Positions 51,063 to 59,419 are shown, counted from the first letter of the stretch. The stretch is 64,000 nt of DNA from Streptomyces tuirus (GCF_014701095.1 NZ_AP023439.1:1910001-1974000), one strand, 5' to 3'. The notes: generated from the sequence alone by a model not told the origin. Made by a program: numbers and translations.

Positions 51063-52385
51063 GTGAACGAGGACATAGGGGGCGGGGAGGCGGCCGCGGC
51101 GCGGCTGGCCCGGGGGACGCGACTCGACGACGTGCTCGACGTCGACGATCCAGCTGCCTGGACCGGACTGGACGCGGGCGTACGGGCCTGGGGCGGATAC
51201 GGGATCGAGGATCTGCCGGACAAGGCATGGGTGGAGGCGCTGGACGCGGCGACCGGGCCGCCGGGCCGGTCCGGGACCGGGCGCTGGATGTTCCGGTCGT
51301 CCCGACGGCGTCCGGAGCCCGCTCACGGACCCTCGATCGAGCCCCGGCTCGCTGTGGCGCTGTGCCACCCGGACGGCCACACCCGTGAAGCGGCCCTGGC
51401 CCGGATCGCGGCCCGCCCCGCCCTGCTGCCCCTGGTCGTCATCCGTGCCGCGGACTGGGCGGCACCTGTACGTGACAAGGCCCGGGAACTCCTGCGGGCG
51501 GGCCTCGACGTGCGCACCGGCGTCGCGCTCGCTCCCCTGATCCTGCGCATCGGCCGGCGCGAGCGGGGAGCGTACGGCGTGGAACTGCTCGGCGCGATGC
51601 TCCGCCGGGCACCGCACGGAGCGCCGGCCACTCTGTTCGTCCACCCGGACCGCACGGTACGGCGGTTCGCGTACCGGCTGGCCGCCGAGGAGTCACTGCT
51701 CTCCCCCGGCCGGTTCGCCCGTACCGCCGCCTGGGACGACGATGTCGTCGTGCAGGCCCTGTGCGCCGAGGCGGCCCTGGCCGCCGTGCGCGAGGACGGC
51801 GACTTCGACGACGTGCTCGAACCGCTGCTCGCCGCCCGCAACCCGCGTGCCCGGTCCGCCGGCGTGACGGCCCTGCGGCGGGCCGGGCGTCCCGGGCGGG
51901 CCCTGGACTTCCTGGCCGACCGTTCGGCCCTGGTACGGGCCTGCGCGCGGTACGTCCTACGGCAGCACGGGACGGATCCCCTGCCCTGGTACCGGCAGCG
52001 ATGCGCGCAGGCGGCCGACCCCGCGCTGCCGCCCGGCGCAGCCATCGGCCTGGCGGAGTGCGGGGTGCGAGCGGACGCCGATGCGCTGCGGCTGCTGCTC
52101 ACCCACCCTGCGCCCGCGGTACGGGCCCGCGCGGTGGCGGGCCTGCGCACGCTGGATGTGACGGTCGTGGAAGAACTGCGACCGCTGATCGACGACCCCG
52201 CGCCCGGTGTCGTGCGCGAGGCCACGCTCGCCCTGCTGCCGTCCGCGGCGCTGCTGCCCGAGGCATGGCTGACGGAACGACTCGTGGCTCAGCGGCCCCG
52301 CCATGTCCGGGTCGCCGCCCAGCGTTTGGCGACGGCGGCGGGCCTGGCCGGGCGGCTCCCCGTCGACGCGGAGCGTGGCTGCTAG
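51063..52385 (+). CDS. HEAT/ARM-repeat-like protein
   Basis: A 440-residue soluble protein of repeated helical pairs: HPDGHTREAALARIAARP, HPDRTVRRFAYRLAAEESL, AARNPRARSAGVTALRRAG, DRSALVRACARYVLRQ, HPAPAVRARAVAGLRTL, DDPAPGVVREATLALLP. The recurring PxxxVRxxAxxxL pattern is typical of HEAT or PBS-lyase-like repeats, which act as protein-binding solenoids. GTG 51063 follows a GGGGGAC ribosome site, and TACGAT at 51024-51029 is a -10 candidate. No catalytic motif is seen. Confidence 0.8.
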   Translation: MNEDIGGGEAAAARLARGTRLDDVLDVDDPAAWTGLDAGVRAWGGYGIEDLPDKAWVEALDAATGPPGRSGTGRWMFRSSRRRPEPAHGPSIEPRLAVALCHPDGHTREAALARIAARPALLPLVVIRAADWAAPVRDKARELLRAGLDVRTGVALAPLILRIGRRERGAYGVELLGAMLRRAPHGAPATLFVHPDRTVRRFAYRLAAEESLLSPGRFARTAAWDDDVVVQALCAEAALAAVREDGDFDDVLEPLLAARNPRARSAGVTALRRAGRPGRALDFLADRSALVRACARYVLRQHGTDPLPWYRQRCAQAADPALPPGAAIGLAECGVRADADALRLLLTHPAPAVRARAVAGLRTLDVTVVEELRPLIDDPAPGVVREATLALLPSAALLPEAWLTERLVAQRPRHVRVAAQRLATAAGLAGRLPVDAERGC

Positions 52386-52396
52386 CGTCCGCCCCC

Positions 52397-52768
52397 GTGG
52401 ACGACAGTGTGTACGTGGGCAACGCCGGTGCGGACGCCGCGCTGGACCGGGGGTGGATCCTCGGGCATTTCAAGGACGCCGGGGATCCGCGGCACAGCGA
52501 GGCCGTGGAGATCAAGTGGGGGGTGCATCCCCCGGGGGACGAGCGGGCCGCGTGGGTGCGGGGTGAGGAGCGGACCGCGCTGCTGGTGCTCGTCAGCGGG
52601 CGTTTCCGGGTCGAACTGCCCGGGCGCAGCGTGCTGCTGGAGCGGCAGGGCGACTATGTCGTGTGGGGGCGCGGGGTCGATCACTCGTGGGTCGCGGAGG
52701 AGGAGTCGGTCGTGCTGACGGTGCGGTGGCCGTCCGTGCCCGGCTATGCGGTGAGCCCGTCGGGCTGA
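52397..52768 (+). CDS. Cupin-fold protein (123 aa)
   Basis: A 123-residue single-domain protein with beta-strand-rich segments typical of cupins: SEAVEIKWGVHPPGDE, ALLVLVSGRFRVELPGRSVLLERQGDYVVWGRGVDHSWVAEEESVVLTVRWP. The PGRSVLLERQGDYVVW region fits the second cupin motif, and the first motif has only one plausible His ligand, so metal binding is uncertain. The start is GTG 52397, eight bases after TAGCGT and lacking a ribosome site. It follows the HEAT-like gene closely. Confidence 0.75.
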   Translation: MDDSVYVGNAGADAALDRGWILGHFKDAGDPRHSEAVEIKWGVHPPGDERAAWVRGEERTALLVLVSGRFRVELPGRSVLLERQGDYVVWGRGVDHSWVAEEESVVLTVRWPSVPGYAVSPSG

Positions 52769-52865
52769 CGCCTTTGCCTGGCCTGGGTCCGTTCGCGACC
52801 CGTTCATGGGGAGTGCCGGGTGCACACTGGCGGTGGGACGAGTGCGTGACTGCGGGGTGATGCGG

Positions 52866-53783
52866 ATGCACAGCCGCTTCCGGAGCGACCGGCGGTTGAC
52901 CACCCGTATGGGGATCACGCTGTTCCTGCTCGGATTGCTGTACGTGGCGTTCGTCGCCGCGCTGATCGTGCTGCTGAAGTCGTGGGTGCTGGTCGTGGTG
53001 GTCGCGGCGGCCCTGCTCGGCGCGCAGTACTGGTTCTCCGACCGGGTCGCGCTGTACGCCATGCGCGGGCGGGTCGTGGAACGGGAGGAGTATCCCGAGC
53101 TGCACGCGGTGGTCGACCGGTTGTGCGCCCTGGCCGACATGCCCAAGCCGGTGGTGGCGGTGTCCGGTATGGACATGCCGAACGCGTTCGCGACCGGGCG
53201 GAACCCCGACCACGCCGTGGTCTGTGTGACGACCGGGCTGCTGCGGCGGCTGGATCCGGCCGAGCTGGAGGGTGTGCTCGCGCACGAGCTGTCGCATGTG
53301 GCGCACAAGGACGTCGCCGTGATCACCGTCGCGTCGTTCCTCGGGGTGATCGCGGGGCTGATCGTGCGGTTCGCCTTCTACTCGCAGCTGTTCGGCGGGG
53401 GCCGCAGGGACCAGAACACGGCGGCCGTCTTCGCCGCGGTGATGGGTGTGGCGGCGGCCGTGTACGCGATCAGTTTCCTGCTGATCCGGGCCCTGTCCCG
53501 GTACCGGGAACTGGCCGCCGACCGAGCGGCCGCGCAGCTCACCGGGCGGCCCTCGGCGCTGGCCGCCGCGCTCACCAAGGTCTCCGGCGACATCGCCCGC
53601 ATCCCGGCCGAGGACCTGCGCACGGCCCAGGCCTTCAACGCCTTCTACTTCACGCCCGCGCTGGGCCGCGAGCCCGGCATCGCCCGCCTCTTCTCGACCC
53701 ACCCGAGCCTGGAGCAGCGGCTCGACCAGCTGGGCCGGATCTCCGTCGAGCTGGGCGAGGCGGCGGCACCCGGAGGAGCGTGA
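52866..53783 (+). CDS. htpX: HtpX-type zinc metalloprotease
   Basis: HtpX is an inner-membrane M48 protease that degrades damaged membrane proteins. The 305-residue protein has two N-terminal membrane segments (about 15-55), MPNAFATGRNPDHAVV, the zinc motif HELSH (His140, Glu141, His144), and the third ligand Glu in SRYRELAADRAAA. Two more hydrophobic segments lie between. ATG 52866 is preferred, with GGGGTGA upstream; ATG 52860 is possible. pspAB follows seven bases later, a pairing conserved in actinobacteria. Confidence 0.93.
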   Translation: MHSRFRSDRRLTTRMGITLFLLGLLYVAFVAALIVLLKSWVLVVVVAAALLGAQYWFSDRVALYAMRGRVVEREEYPELHAVVDRLCALADMPKPVVAVSGMDMPNAFATGRNPDHAVVCVTTGLLRRLDPAELEGVLAHELSHVAHKDVAVITVASFLGVIAGLIVRFAFYSQLFGGGRRDQNTAAVFAAVMGVAAAVYAISFLLIRALSRYRELAADRAAAQLTGRPSALAAALTKVSGDIARIPAEDLRTAQAFNAFYFTPALGREPGIARLFSTHPSLEQRLDQLGRISVELGEAAAPGGA

Positions 53784-53790
53784 TCGGCGC

Positions 53791-54375
53791 ATGGGGCTGC
53801 TGGACATCCTGCTCGGCCGGACGAAACCGGTCGTGGCGGACCTCGACCGGCTCTTCGCGCTGCCCTCGGCGGCCGTGACCCTGGAGGCCGCCGCGGGCTT
53901 CAGACCGACCGGGCAGGGCGCGGTGTGCTTCGCCACGGTGGAGGGCGCGGCCTTCGAGCAGTCCCACCGCGAGGTGCGGGCCCTGCTGGACGCCGACACC
54001 GACCGCGACGGCCCGCCGGTGGAGCTGCGCCAGGACGACTACGGCTACTCCTGGCTGGTCTCCCGCCGCGCGCCCGACCAGCTCTCCGCGCTCGTGAACG
54101 ACCTGCACGCCGTGAACAGCCAGATGGAGGTCAACGGGTTCGGCCCCCAACTGCTCTGCTCCCTGGCCGGGTTCGAGGATCCGTCGGGCCGGCGGCTCGC
54201 GCTGGTCTACCTCTACAAGCGCGGCACGTTCTACCCGTTCGCGCCCCTGCCGGACGGGACGCGGCGGCGTGACAACGCACTCGAACTCCGGGTGCGGGCC
54301 GCGCTCTCGGGCGATCTGCGCATCGAGCAGGATCTGAGCCGCTGGTTCCCGGTGTGGGGAGCGCCGGGGCTGTGA
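53791..54375 (+). CDS. pspAB: PspA-associated protein PspAB
   Basis: A 194-residue soluble protein typically encoded after htpX in actinobacteria. It begins MGLLDILLGRTKPV and has AAAGFRPTGQGAVCFATVEG, DDYGYSWLVSRR, NDLHAVNSQMEVNGFGPQLLCSLAGF and a C-terminal RWFPVWGAPGL. It starts seven bases after the htpX stop, with its ribosome site (GGAGGAGC) inside the htpX 3' end, so the genes are coupled. It is grouped with PspA by family naming; its mechanism is unknown. Confidence 0.9.
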   Translation: MGLLDILLGRTKPVVADLDRLFALPSAAVTLEAAAGFRPTGQGAVCFATVEGAAFEQSHREVRALLDADTDRDGPPVELRQDDYGYSWLVSRRAPDQLSALVNDLHAVNSQMEVNGFGPQLLCSLAGFEDPSGRRLALVYLYKRGTFYPFAPLPDGTRRRDNALELRVRAALSGDLRIEQDLSRWFPVWGAPGL

Positions 54376-54416
54376 ACGCCCCTCCGGGTACCGGTGCCGC
54401 GTGAGTGAATGGCCGT

Positions 54417-56039
54417 ATGAGTGAGCTGATCCCCTTCACCCACGTCATCGACGGCGAGCAACTCAGCGGGCTGTCCGCCGGCGGGGCCGGGCCGGCCCGG
54501 GCGACGGTCGTGCTGCTGCACGGCGCGGGCAACGGCAGCAAGGAGCGGCTGGTGCCGCTGCTGGCGGAGTTCGCGGCCCACGGCTGTCACGCCCTCGCCT
54601 TCGACTTCTCGGGGCACGGGGAGAGCACCGGCCTGCTGCGGGAGCTGAGCCTGCGCCGCCGCTTCGAGCAGGCCGTCTCCGTCATCGACGCACGCGCGCG
54701 CGTGGACGGGCCGCTGGTGCTGGTCGGGTTCAGCATGAGCGGCCAGACGGTGGCGGATCTCGTACGGCACTACGGGGACCGGGTGGCGGCCCTGGGGCTG
54801 TGTGCGCCGGCGGTGTACGCGGGCGAGGCGTGGGACGTGCCGTTCGGCTCGGGCGACGGGCGGTTCAGCGAGATCATCCGCAGGCCCGGGAGCTGGCGTG
54901 CGGCGCCCGCGCTCGACGTCCTGCGGGCGTTCGAGGGCCGGGCGGTGCTCGCGGTGCCGGACACGGACGAGGTCATCCCGCCCGCCGTGACGGAGGCCCT
55001 CTCCGAGGCGCTGGCCCGGCGGGCGCAGTTCACCCACTGGGAACTCCCGGGCGCAGGGCACCGTTTGGGCCTGTGGTTCCGTGATCACCTCGGCGACCGG
55101 CGGGAGTTCGTCACCGCTGTACTGACCGGGCTCGGCGAGCAGGGCTGGTCGGGGACCCGCGCGTGGGTGGCCAAGCGGCTCCCGGAGGGCCGCACGGTCG
55201 CCGCGTCGTCCTTTCTGACCGGGGGCTGGAGCGCCCAGATGCGGCGGCTCACCCTCGACGACGGCACCGAGCTGGCGCTGCGGACGTTCGTGAAGCCCTT
55301 CTTCCGGCGGCACGCGCCCGGGCTGCTGGCCCGCGAGGCGGAGATGCTGACACTGCTGGCGGAGCAGGAGGGCGTGCCGGCCGCCGAGCTGATCGGCGTG
55401 GACGCGACCGGGGAGCACTGCGACCATCCGTCCCTGCTGATGTCCGTGCTGCCGGGGAGCGTCCGGGTCGACGAGGAGGAACTCGACGCGCGGGTGGACC
55501 TGCTGGCGGCCCAGCTGGCCCGGATCCACCGGGTCGTGCCCCGGGAGCGTCCGCGGACGTACCAGGCGTGGACGTCGCCGGCGGCGGTTCCGCCGGGGTG
55601 GGAGCGGGCGGTGGACGTCATCCGCCGCGATCCCCCGCCCTTCGACGGCTGCTTCCTGCACCGGGACTTCCACCCCGGGAACGTCCTGTTCACGGGTGCG
55701 GGGGCCGAGCTGCGGATCAGCGGCGTCGTCGACTGGGTGGAGACCTCGTGGGGGCCCGCCGACCTGGATGTCGCCCACTGCTCGACGGCACTCGCGCTGC
55801 TGCACGGCCCGGAGTTCGGCCTCGGTTTCCGGGAGCGCTACGAGGCCCTCGGCGGGCGGCGCCTGGCCGACGGCCCGGAGCATCTGTACTGGCGGCTGCT
55901 CGACGCCCTTGCCTACGTCCCCGACGCGGCGAAGCTGGCGGGGCCGTGGCGGGAACTGGGCCGGACCGATCTCACGCCGGAGGTGCTGGGCGGGCGGCTG
56001 GAGGCGTATGTGACGGGGCTGCTGGAGCGGTACGGCTGA
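54417..56039 (+). CDS. Fusion of alpha/beta hydrolase and aminoglycoside-phosphotransferase-like kinase
   Basis: A 540-residue two-domain protein. Residues 1-240 are an alpha/beta hydrolase: VVLLHGAGNGS oxyanion region, nucleophile Ser106 in GFSMSG, acid near Asp182-Asp184 and His215 in PGAGHRLG. Residues 250-540 are a choline/aminoglycoside kinase-like fold: LALRTFVKPFF, catalytic HRDFHPGN (415-422) and the metal-binding Asp439 in VVDW. The frame is continuous with uniform codon bias, so the fusion looks real. A common substrate hydrolysed and phosphorylated in turn is possible, but unknown. Confidence 0.85.
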   Translation: MSELIPFTHVIDGEQLSGLSAGGAGPARATVVLLHGAGNGSKERLVPLLAEFAAHGCHALAFDFSGHGESTGLLRELSLRRRFEQAVSVIDARARVDGPLVLVGFSMSGQTVADLVRHYGDRVAALGLCAPAVYAGEAWDVPFGSGDGRFSEIIRRPGSWRAAPALDVLRAFEGRAVLAVPDTDEVIPPAVTEALSEALARRAQFTHWELPGAGHRLGLWFRDHLGDRREFVTAVLTGLGEQGWSGTRAWVAKRLPEGRTVAASSFLTGGWSAQMRRLTLDDGTELALRTFVKPFFRRHAPGLLAREAEMLTLLAEQEGVPAAELIGVDATGEHCDHPSLLMSVLPGSVRVDEEELDARVDLLAAQLARIHRVVPRERPRTYQAWTSPAAVPPGWERAVDVIRRDPPPFDGCFLHRDFHPGNVLFTGAGAELRISGVVDWVETSWGPADLDVAHCSTALALLHGPEFGLGFRERYEALGGRRLADGPEHLYWRLLDALAYVPDAAKLAGPWRELGRTDLTPEVLGGRLEAYVTGLLERYG

Positions 56040-56132
56040 GGCGTCCTGCGGGCTGATGGGCAGTGGCGTCTGGCTGCTTCAGCGGCCGACCGGGTCCTGC
56101 GTCCTCATCGGCGCACGGCCGGGCGGCAGGAG

Positions 56133-56172
56133 CGAGCGCCGGGCACCCCGCGGCTCGGGGGCCCGGCGCTCG
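56133..56172. terminator. Terminator hairpin between convergent genes
   Basis: A 12-bp stem (56133-56144 with 56161-56172) with a 16-base loop lies between the fusion gene and the leftward small gene. Confidence 0.6.
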
Positions 56173-56185
56173 GGGCGGAGAAGGG

Positions 56186-56500
56186 TCAGCGCGCGTACCG
56201 CATGAACGCCCGCACCATGTGGCACGTCGTGTCCGACGGCGGGTGCACGCCGATCATTTCGGCCGTGTCGCGGATGGTCTCGTCGCGGGCCTGGTTCGGC
56301 ATGTAGACGCCCGAGTCGAGCAGGGCGATGGCGAGGCGCATCGCCTTGAGGCGGCGGTTGTGCGTCACGTACCACTGGCGCGGCCGGCCCGGCGGCAGCG
56401 GCCGCTTGTGAACGGGTACACAGGGCAGGTCGAGCAGGACGGGACGCTTCGCGGTGGACTGGGTGGGCAACGGCTTCGACTTCAGGGCGGCAGCGGGCAC
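56186..56500 (-). CDS. Conserved hypothetical protein (about 104 aa)
   Basis: A basic soluble protein with LPLPTQ-like N-terminal low complexity, then RQWYVTHNRRLKAMRLAIALLDSGVYMPNQARDETIRDTAEMIGVHPPSDTTCHMVRAFMRYAR, a helical C-terminal half. AGGAGG directly abuts the in-frame ATG at 56506, which would leave no spacing, whereas the GTG at 56500 lies six bases after it; I therefore prefer GTG 56500. Function unknown; no domain recognised. Confidence 0.65.
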   Translation of the reverse strand: MPAAALKSKPLPTQSTAKRPVLLDLPCVPVHKRPLPPGRPRQWYVTHNRRLKAMRLAIALLDSGVYMPNQARDETIRDTAEMIGVHPPSDTTCHMVRAFMRYAR

Positions 56501-56716
56501 AGGCATCCTCCTGTCGCGGTCGGGCGGCTCACCGAAGACGTCGTCATCCCCGGCACCACCCTCGAACACTGCTTACAGTTTACCGCCCGGCACTGACAAC
56601 GGGGAGTCCGCAGGGACCGGCAAATGCCCAGGTGAGCAAGGGATTTGGGGTGGTGTCACGGCAGGTCGGCGAGGTGCCCGTGGGGCGTCAGGAAATCGAA
56701 CAGGAGGGTCGGCGCG

Positions 56717-56722
56717 TACCGT
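56717..56722 (+). promoter_or_regulatory. -10 element, probable leaderless start of 56729
   Basis: TACCGT lies six bases before the ATG at 56729; no ribosome site is near it. Confidence 0.45.
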
Positions 56723-56728
56723 GTGCAC

Positions 56729-57088
56729 ATGGAGATCTGGATCAACCCGGCGTGTTCGAAGTGCCGCAGCGCCCTGACGCTGCTCGACGCCGAGGGCGCC
56801 GACTACACCGTCCGCCGCTACCTGGAGGACGTGCCGAGCGAGGACGAGATCCGCGGCGTGCTCGAGCGCCTCGGTCTCGAGCCCTGGGACATCACCCGCA
56901 CCCAGGAGGCCGAGGCCAAGGAGCTCGGGCTCCAGGAGTGGCCGCGGGACGCCGGTTCGCGCGAGCGCTGGATCACCGCGCTCGCCGGGCACCCGAAGCT
57001 GATCCAGCGCCCGATCATCACCGCCGACGACGGCACGGCGGTGGTCGGCCGCACCGACGAGGCCGTGCGGGACGCCCTGTCGCGCTGA
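56729..57088 (+). CDS. ArsC/Spx-family thioredoxin-fold protein
   Basis: A 119-residue protein of the arsenate reductase-like family. It begins with beta-strand MEIWINPACSKCRSAL, giving a CxxC pair (Cys9 and Cys12), followed by YTVRRYLEDVPSEDEIRGVL and HPKLIQRPIITADDG, where the cis-proline and the Arg before it match ArsC. True arsenate reductases of this class use one cysteine; the CxxC resembles Spx and related redox proteins. No arsenic resistance genes are adjacent, so a redox role is as likely as arsenate reduction. Confidence 0.87.
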   Translation: MEIWINPACSKCRSALTLLDAEGADYTVRRYLEDVPSEDEIRGVLERLGLEPWDITRTQEAEAKELGLQEWPRDAGSRERWITALAGHPKLIQRPIITADDGTAVVGRTDEAVRDALSR

Positions 57089-57133
57089 CCAGCCACGTAT
57101 TCCCATGTGGCGCAGGTCACTTGAATGACTCCT

Positions 57134-57149
57134 GTAACCGCTGAGTAAC
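57134..57149 (+). promoter_or_regulatory. GTAAC-n6-GTAAC direct repeat
   Basis: Two perfect GTAAC half-sites (57134-57138 and 57145-57149) are spaced on an 11-base period, about 60 bases upstream of a secreted-protein gene. OmpR-family regulators such as GlnR or MtrA recognise related direct repeats. Confidence 0.4.
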
Positions 57150-57207
57150 CTCGTTCGGTATCTCGTACATAGCGGCGTACGCTCCCCTACCTCTTCAGGA
57201 GGCGCGG

Positions 57208-57894
57208 ATGTCGCGCAGGAGAACTCTCGGCACGAAGAAGAAGATCGCGCTGCTGGTCAGCGCGGCGACGGTGGCGGGAGGCGGGGCCTTCGTCATGGCG
57301 AGCACGTCGAACGCAGCGCCGCCGGCCCCCAAGTCGGCGTCGGAATCGACGGTCTGCCTGGGCCTCGCCACCGCCCTGGGCAACAACCAGAAGTTCATCG
57401 CGGACCAGAAGGCCAACCCGGACGCGCAGTCCGAGGCGCGGATCGCCAACCGCGAAGCGGTCGTCGCGGAGATCAAGCGGAAGCAGGAGGCGTCGGGGTG
57501 CGCCGTCGGGGAGTCGGCTCAGGACTCCCAGACCGCGCAGCCCTCGCAGCCCGCCCAGCCGGCGCAGCCGCCCGCGGCGTCGGCCCAGCCGTCGCAGCCC
57601 GCCGCGTCCGCCCCCGCGGGAGACGGCGGCGGTGCCGCTGCCTCCGGGCAGCAGGTGTGCAACGGCTCCACGGTCACCCTCTCCGGCGAGGGCGGTGCGC
57701 CTGCCGCGTCCAGCAACCAGTTCCCGGCCGGCACGAAGCTGAAGGTCACCAACCTGGACAACAACAAGTCCACGACGGTGGAGGTCACTTCGGTCTCCGG
57801 CAGCTGTGCGCTGCTCAACAACGCGGCCTTCGAACAGGTCCGTGAGCCCGGCAAGTTCCTGATCCGCCGGGCCCTGATCGAGAAGGTGGGGTGA
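57208..57894 (+). CDS. Secreted protein with Pro/Gln/Ala-rich linker
   Basis: A 228-residue exported protein. The signal peptide (basic MSRRRTLGTKKK, hydrophobic IALLVSAATVAGGGAFVMA) has a probable cleavage site after SNAA. The first mature domain (about 45-100) is helical with two cysteines. A Pro/Gln/Ala/Ser-rich linker (105-145) follows, and a beta-rich C-terminal domain with CNGSTVTLSGEGG, KLKVTNLDNNKSTTVEVTSVSGSC and RRALIEKVG resembles a double-psi beta-barrel, although it lacks clear catalytic residues. AGGAGGCG precedes the ATG. Confidence 0.82.
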   Translation: MSRRRTLGTKKKIALLVSAATVAGGGAFVMASTSNAAPPAPKSASESTVCLGLATALGNNQKFIADQKANPDAQSEARIANREAVVAEIKRKQEASGCAVGESAQDSQTAQPSQPAQPAQPPAASAQPSQPAASAPAGDGGGAAASGQQVCNGSTVTLSGEGGAPAASSNQFPAGTKLKVTNLDNNKSTTVEVTSVSGSCALLNNAAFEQVREPGKFLIRRALIEKVG

Positions 57895-57959
57895 GGCGTC
57901 ACGACCGACTGATCGAATGAGGCGGCGGCCACCCCCTCGGCCGCCCCTCGTACGTGTCA

Positions 57960-57997
57960 CCGGTCCTGCCGCCCCCGGCCAGGGGCGGCAGGACCGG
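57960..57997. terminator. First of two tandem hairpins upstream of glnII
   Basis: A perfect 16-bp stem (57960-57975 with 57982-57997) with a 6-base loop probably ends the transcript of the secreted-protein gene. Confidence 0.75.
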
Positions 57998-58014
57998 CGC
58001 GTCCGGGCCGTGCG

Positions 58015-58058
58015 GCGCCGGTCACCGGCTTTGACGGAGGGGAGCCGGTGACCGGCGC
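58015..58058. terminator. Second of two tandem hairpins upstream of glnII
   Basis: A perfect 16-bp stem (58015-58030 with 58043-58058) with a 12-base loop lies 17 bases after the first hairpin and 55 bases before the glnII GlnR box. Confidence 0.65.
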
Positions 58059-58112
58059 CGCCCCGCGGCCACAACGCCTCACCGGGCGTGAACTACGGCA
58101 CAGTGCTGCCAG

Positions 58113-58150
58113 GTAACACGGGGTTCACATGCGGGCAATGGCCGGGAAAT
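58113..58150 (+). promoter_or_regulatory. GlnR box of glnII
   Basis: GTAAC-n6-TTCAC (58113-58128) and GCAAT-n6-GAAAT (58135-58150) are separated by six bases, giving the same spacing as the glnA box but with weaker second halves. It lies about 100 bases before the glnII start. Confidence 0.7.
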
Positions 58151-58249
58151 CGCCTGTTGCCAGGCTGCCGGGCAGCAGAGGCGGCGCACCGCCGCAGCGC
58201 CGCAGCACCCGCGATACGCGCCCAGACACACCCCCGAAGGATGTGGCCC

Positions 58250-59281
58250 GTGACCTTCAAGGCTGAGTACATCTGGATCGACGGCACCGAGCCGACGGCC
58301 AAACTGCGCTCCAAGACCAAGATCATCTCGGGCTCGCCCGCCGGTCTCGACGCGCTGCCGATCTGGGGCTTCGACGGGTCTTCCACCAACCAGGCCGAGG
58401 GGCACTCCTCGGACTGTGTCCTCAAGCCGGTCTTCACCTGCCCGGACCCGATCCGCGGCGGCGACGACATCCTGGTGCTGTGCGAGGTCCTGGACATCGA
58501 CCTCACCCCGCACGCCAGCAACACCCGCGCGGCGCTGGCCGAGGTGGAGGAGAAGTTCGCGGCGCAGGAGCCGATCTTCGGCATCGAGCAGGAGTACACG
58601 TTCTTCCAGGACGGCTACCCGCTCGGCTTCCCCAAGGGCGGCTTCCCGGCCCCGCAGGGCGGCTACTACTGCGGTGTCGGCGCGGACGAGATCTTCGGCC
58701 GTGACGTCGTCGAGGCGCACCTGGACAACTGTCTGAAGGCGGGCCTCGCCATCTCCGGCATCAACGCCGAGGTCATGCCCGGCCAGTGGGAGTTCCAGGT
58801 CGGCCCGGTCTCCCCGCTGGAGGTCTCCGACCACCTGTGGGTGGCCCGCTGGCTGCTCTACCGCACCGCCGAGGACTTCGGCGTCGCCGCCACCCTCGAC
58901 CCCAAGCCGGTCAAGGGCGACTGGAACGGCGCCGGTGCGCACACCAACTTCTCCACCAAGGCGATGCGCGAGGGCTACGACGCGATCATCACCGCCTGCG
59001 AGTCGCTCGGCGAGGGCTCCAAGCCGCTCGACCACGTCAAGAACTACGGCGCCGGCATCGACGACCGCCTGACCGGTCTGCACGAGACCGCCCCGTGGAA
59101 CGAGTACTCCTACGGCGTCTCCAACCGCGGCGCCTCGGTCCGCATCCCCTGGCAGGTCGAGAAGGACGGCAAGGGCTACATCGAGGACCGCCGCCCGAAC
59201 GCCAACGTCGACCCGTACGTGGTGACCCGCCTGCTCGTCGACACCTGCTGCTCGGCGCTGGAGAAGGCCGGCCAGGTCTGA
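58250..59281 (+). CDS. glnII: Glutamine synthetase type II (GSII, eukaryotic-like)
   Basis: A 343-residue decameric-type glutamine synthetase. It has AEYIWIDGTEPTAKLRSKTKI, LPIWGFDGSSTNQAEGHSSD, GIEQEYTFFQDGYPLG, INAEVMPGQWEFQVGP, DWNGAGAHTNFSTKAMRE and NRGASVRIPWQVEKDGKGYIEDRRPNAN-like blocks in the usual order. The GTG at 58250 lies nine bases after GAAGGA; an upstream ATG at 58241 is too close to the ribosome site. GSII is not adenylylated and is normally controlled through GlnR, consistent with the upstream box. Confidence 0.97.
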   Translation: MTFKAEYIWIDGTEPTAKLRSKTKIISGSPAGLDALPIWGFDGSSTNQAEGHSSDCVLKPVFTCPDPIRGGDDILVLCEVLDIDLTPHASNTRAALAEVEEKFAAQEPIFGIEQEYTFFQDGYPLGFPKGGFPAPQGGYYCGVGADEIFGRDVVEAHLDNCLKAGLAISGINAEVMPGQWEFQVGPVSPLEVSDHLWVARWLLYRTAEDFGVAATLDPKPVKGDWNGAGAHTNFSTKAMREGYDAIITACESLGEGSKPLDHVKNYGAGIDDRLTGLHETAPWNEYSYGVSNRGASVRIPWQVEKDGKGYIEDRRPNANVDPYVVTRLLVDTCCSALEKAGQV

Positions 59282-59351
59282 CCTGTCCCGCACGTTCCGA
59301 AGGAGGCGCTCACCGCTCGCGGTGGGCGCCTCAGTTCGTCTGCCGCGACGT

Positions 59352-59389
59352 CGTGGCCTGTCGCGCAGTTCCCCGCACCCCTTCAGGGC
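59352..59389 (+). repeat. Dispersed intergenic repeat, copy 9
   Basis: The block TGTCGCGCAGTTCCCCGC followed by ACCCCTTCAGGGC resembles copies 4 and 7. It lies just after glnII. Confidence 0.5.
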
Positions 59390-59419
59390 ACGTGTCCAAG
59401 CAGTGAGAGGAGACTCCCG

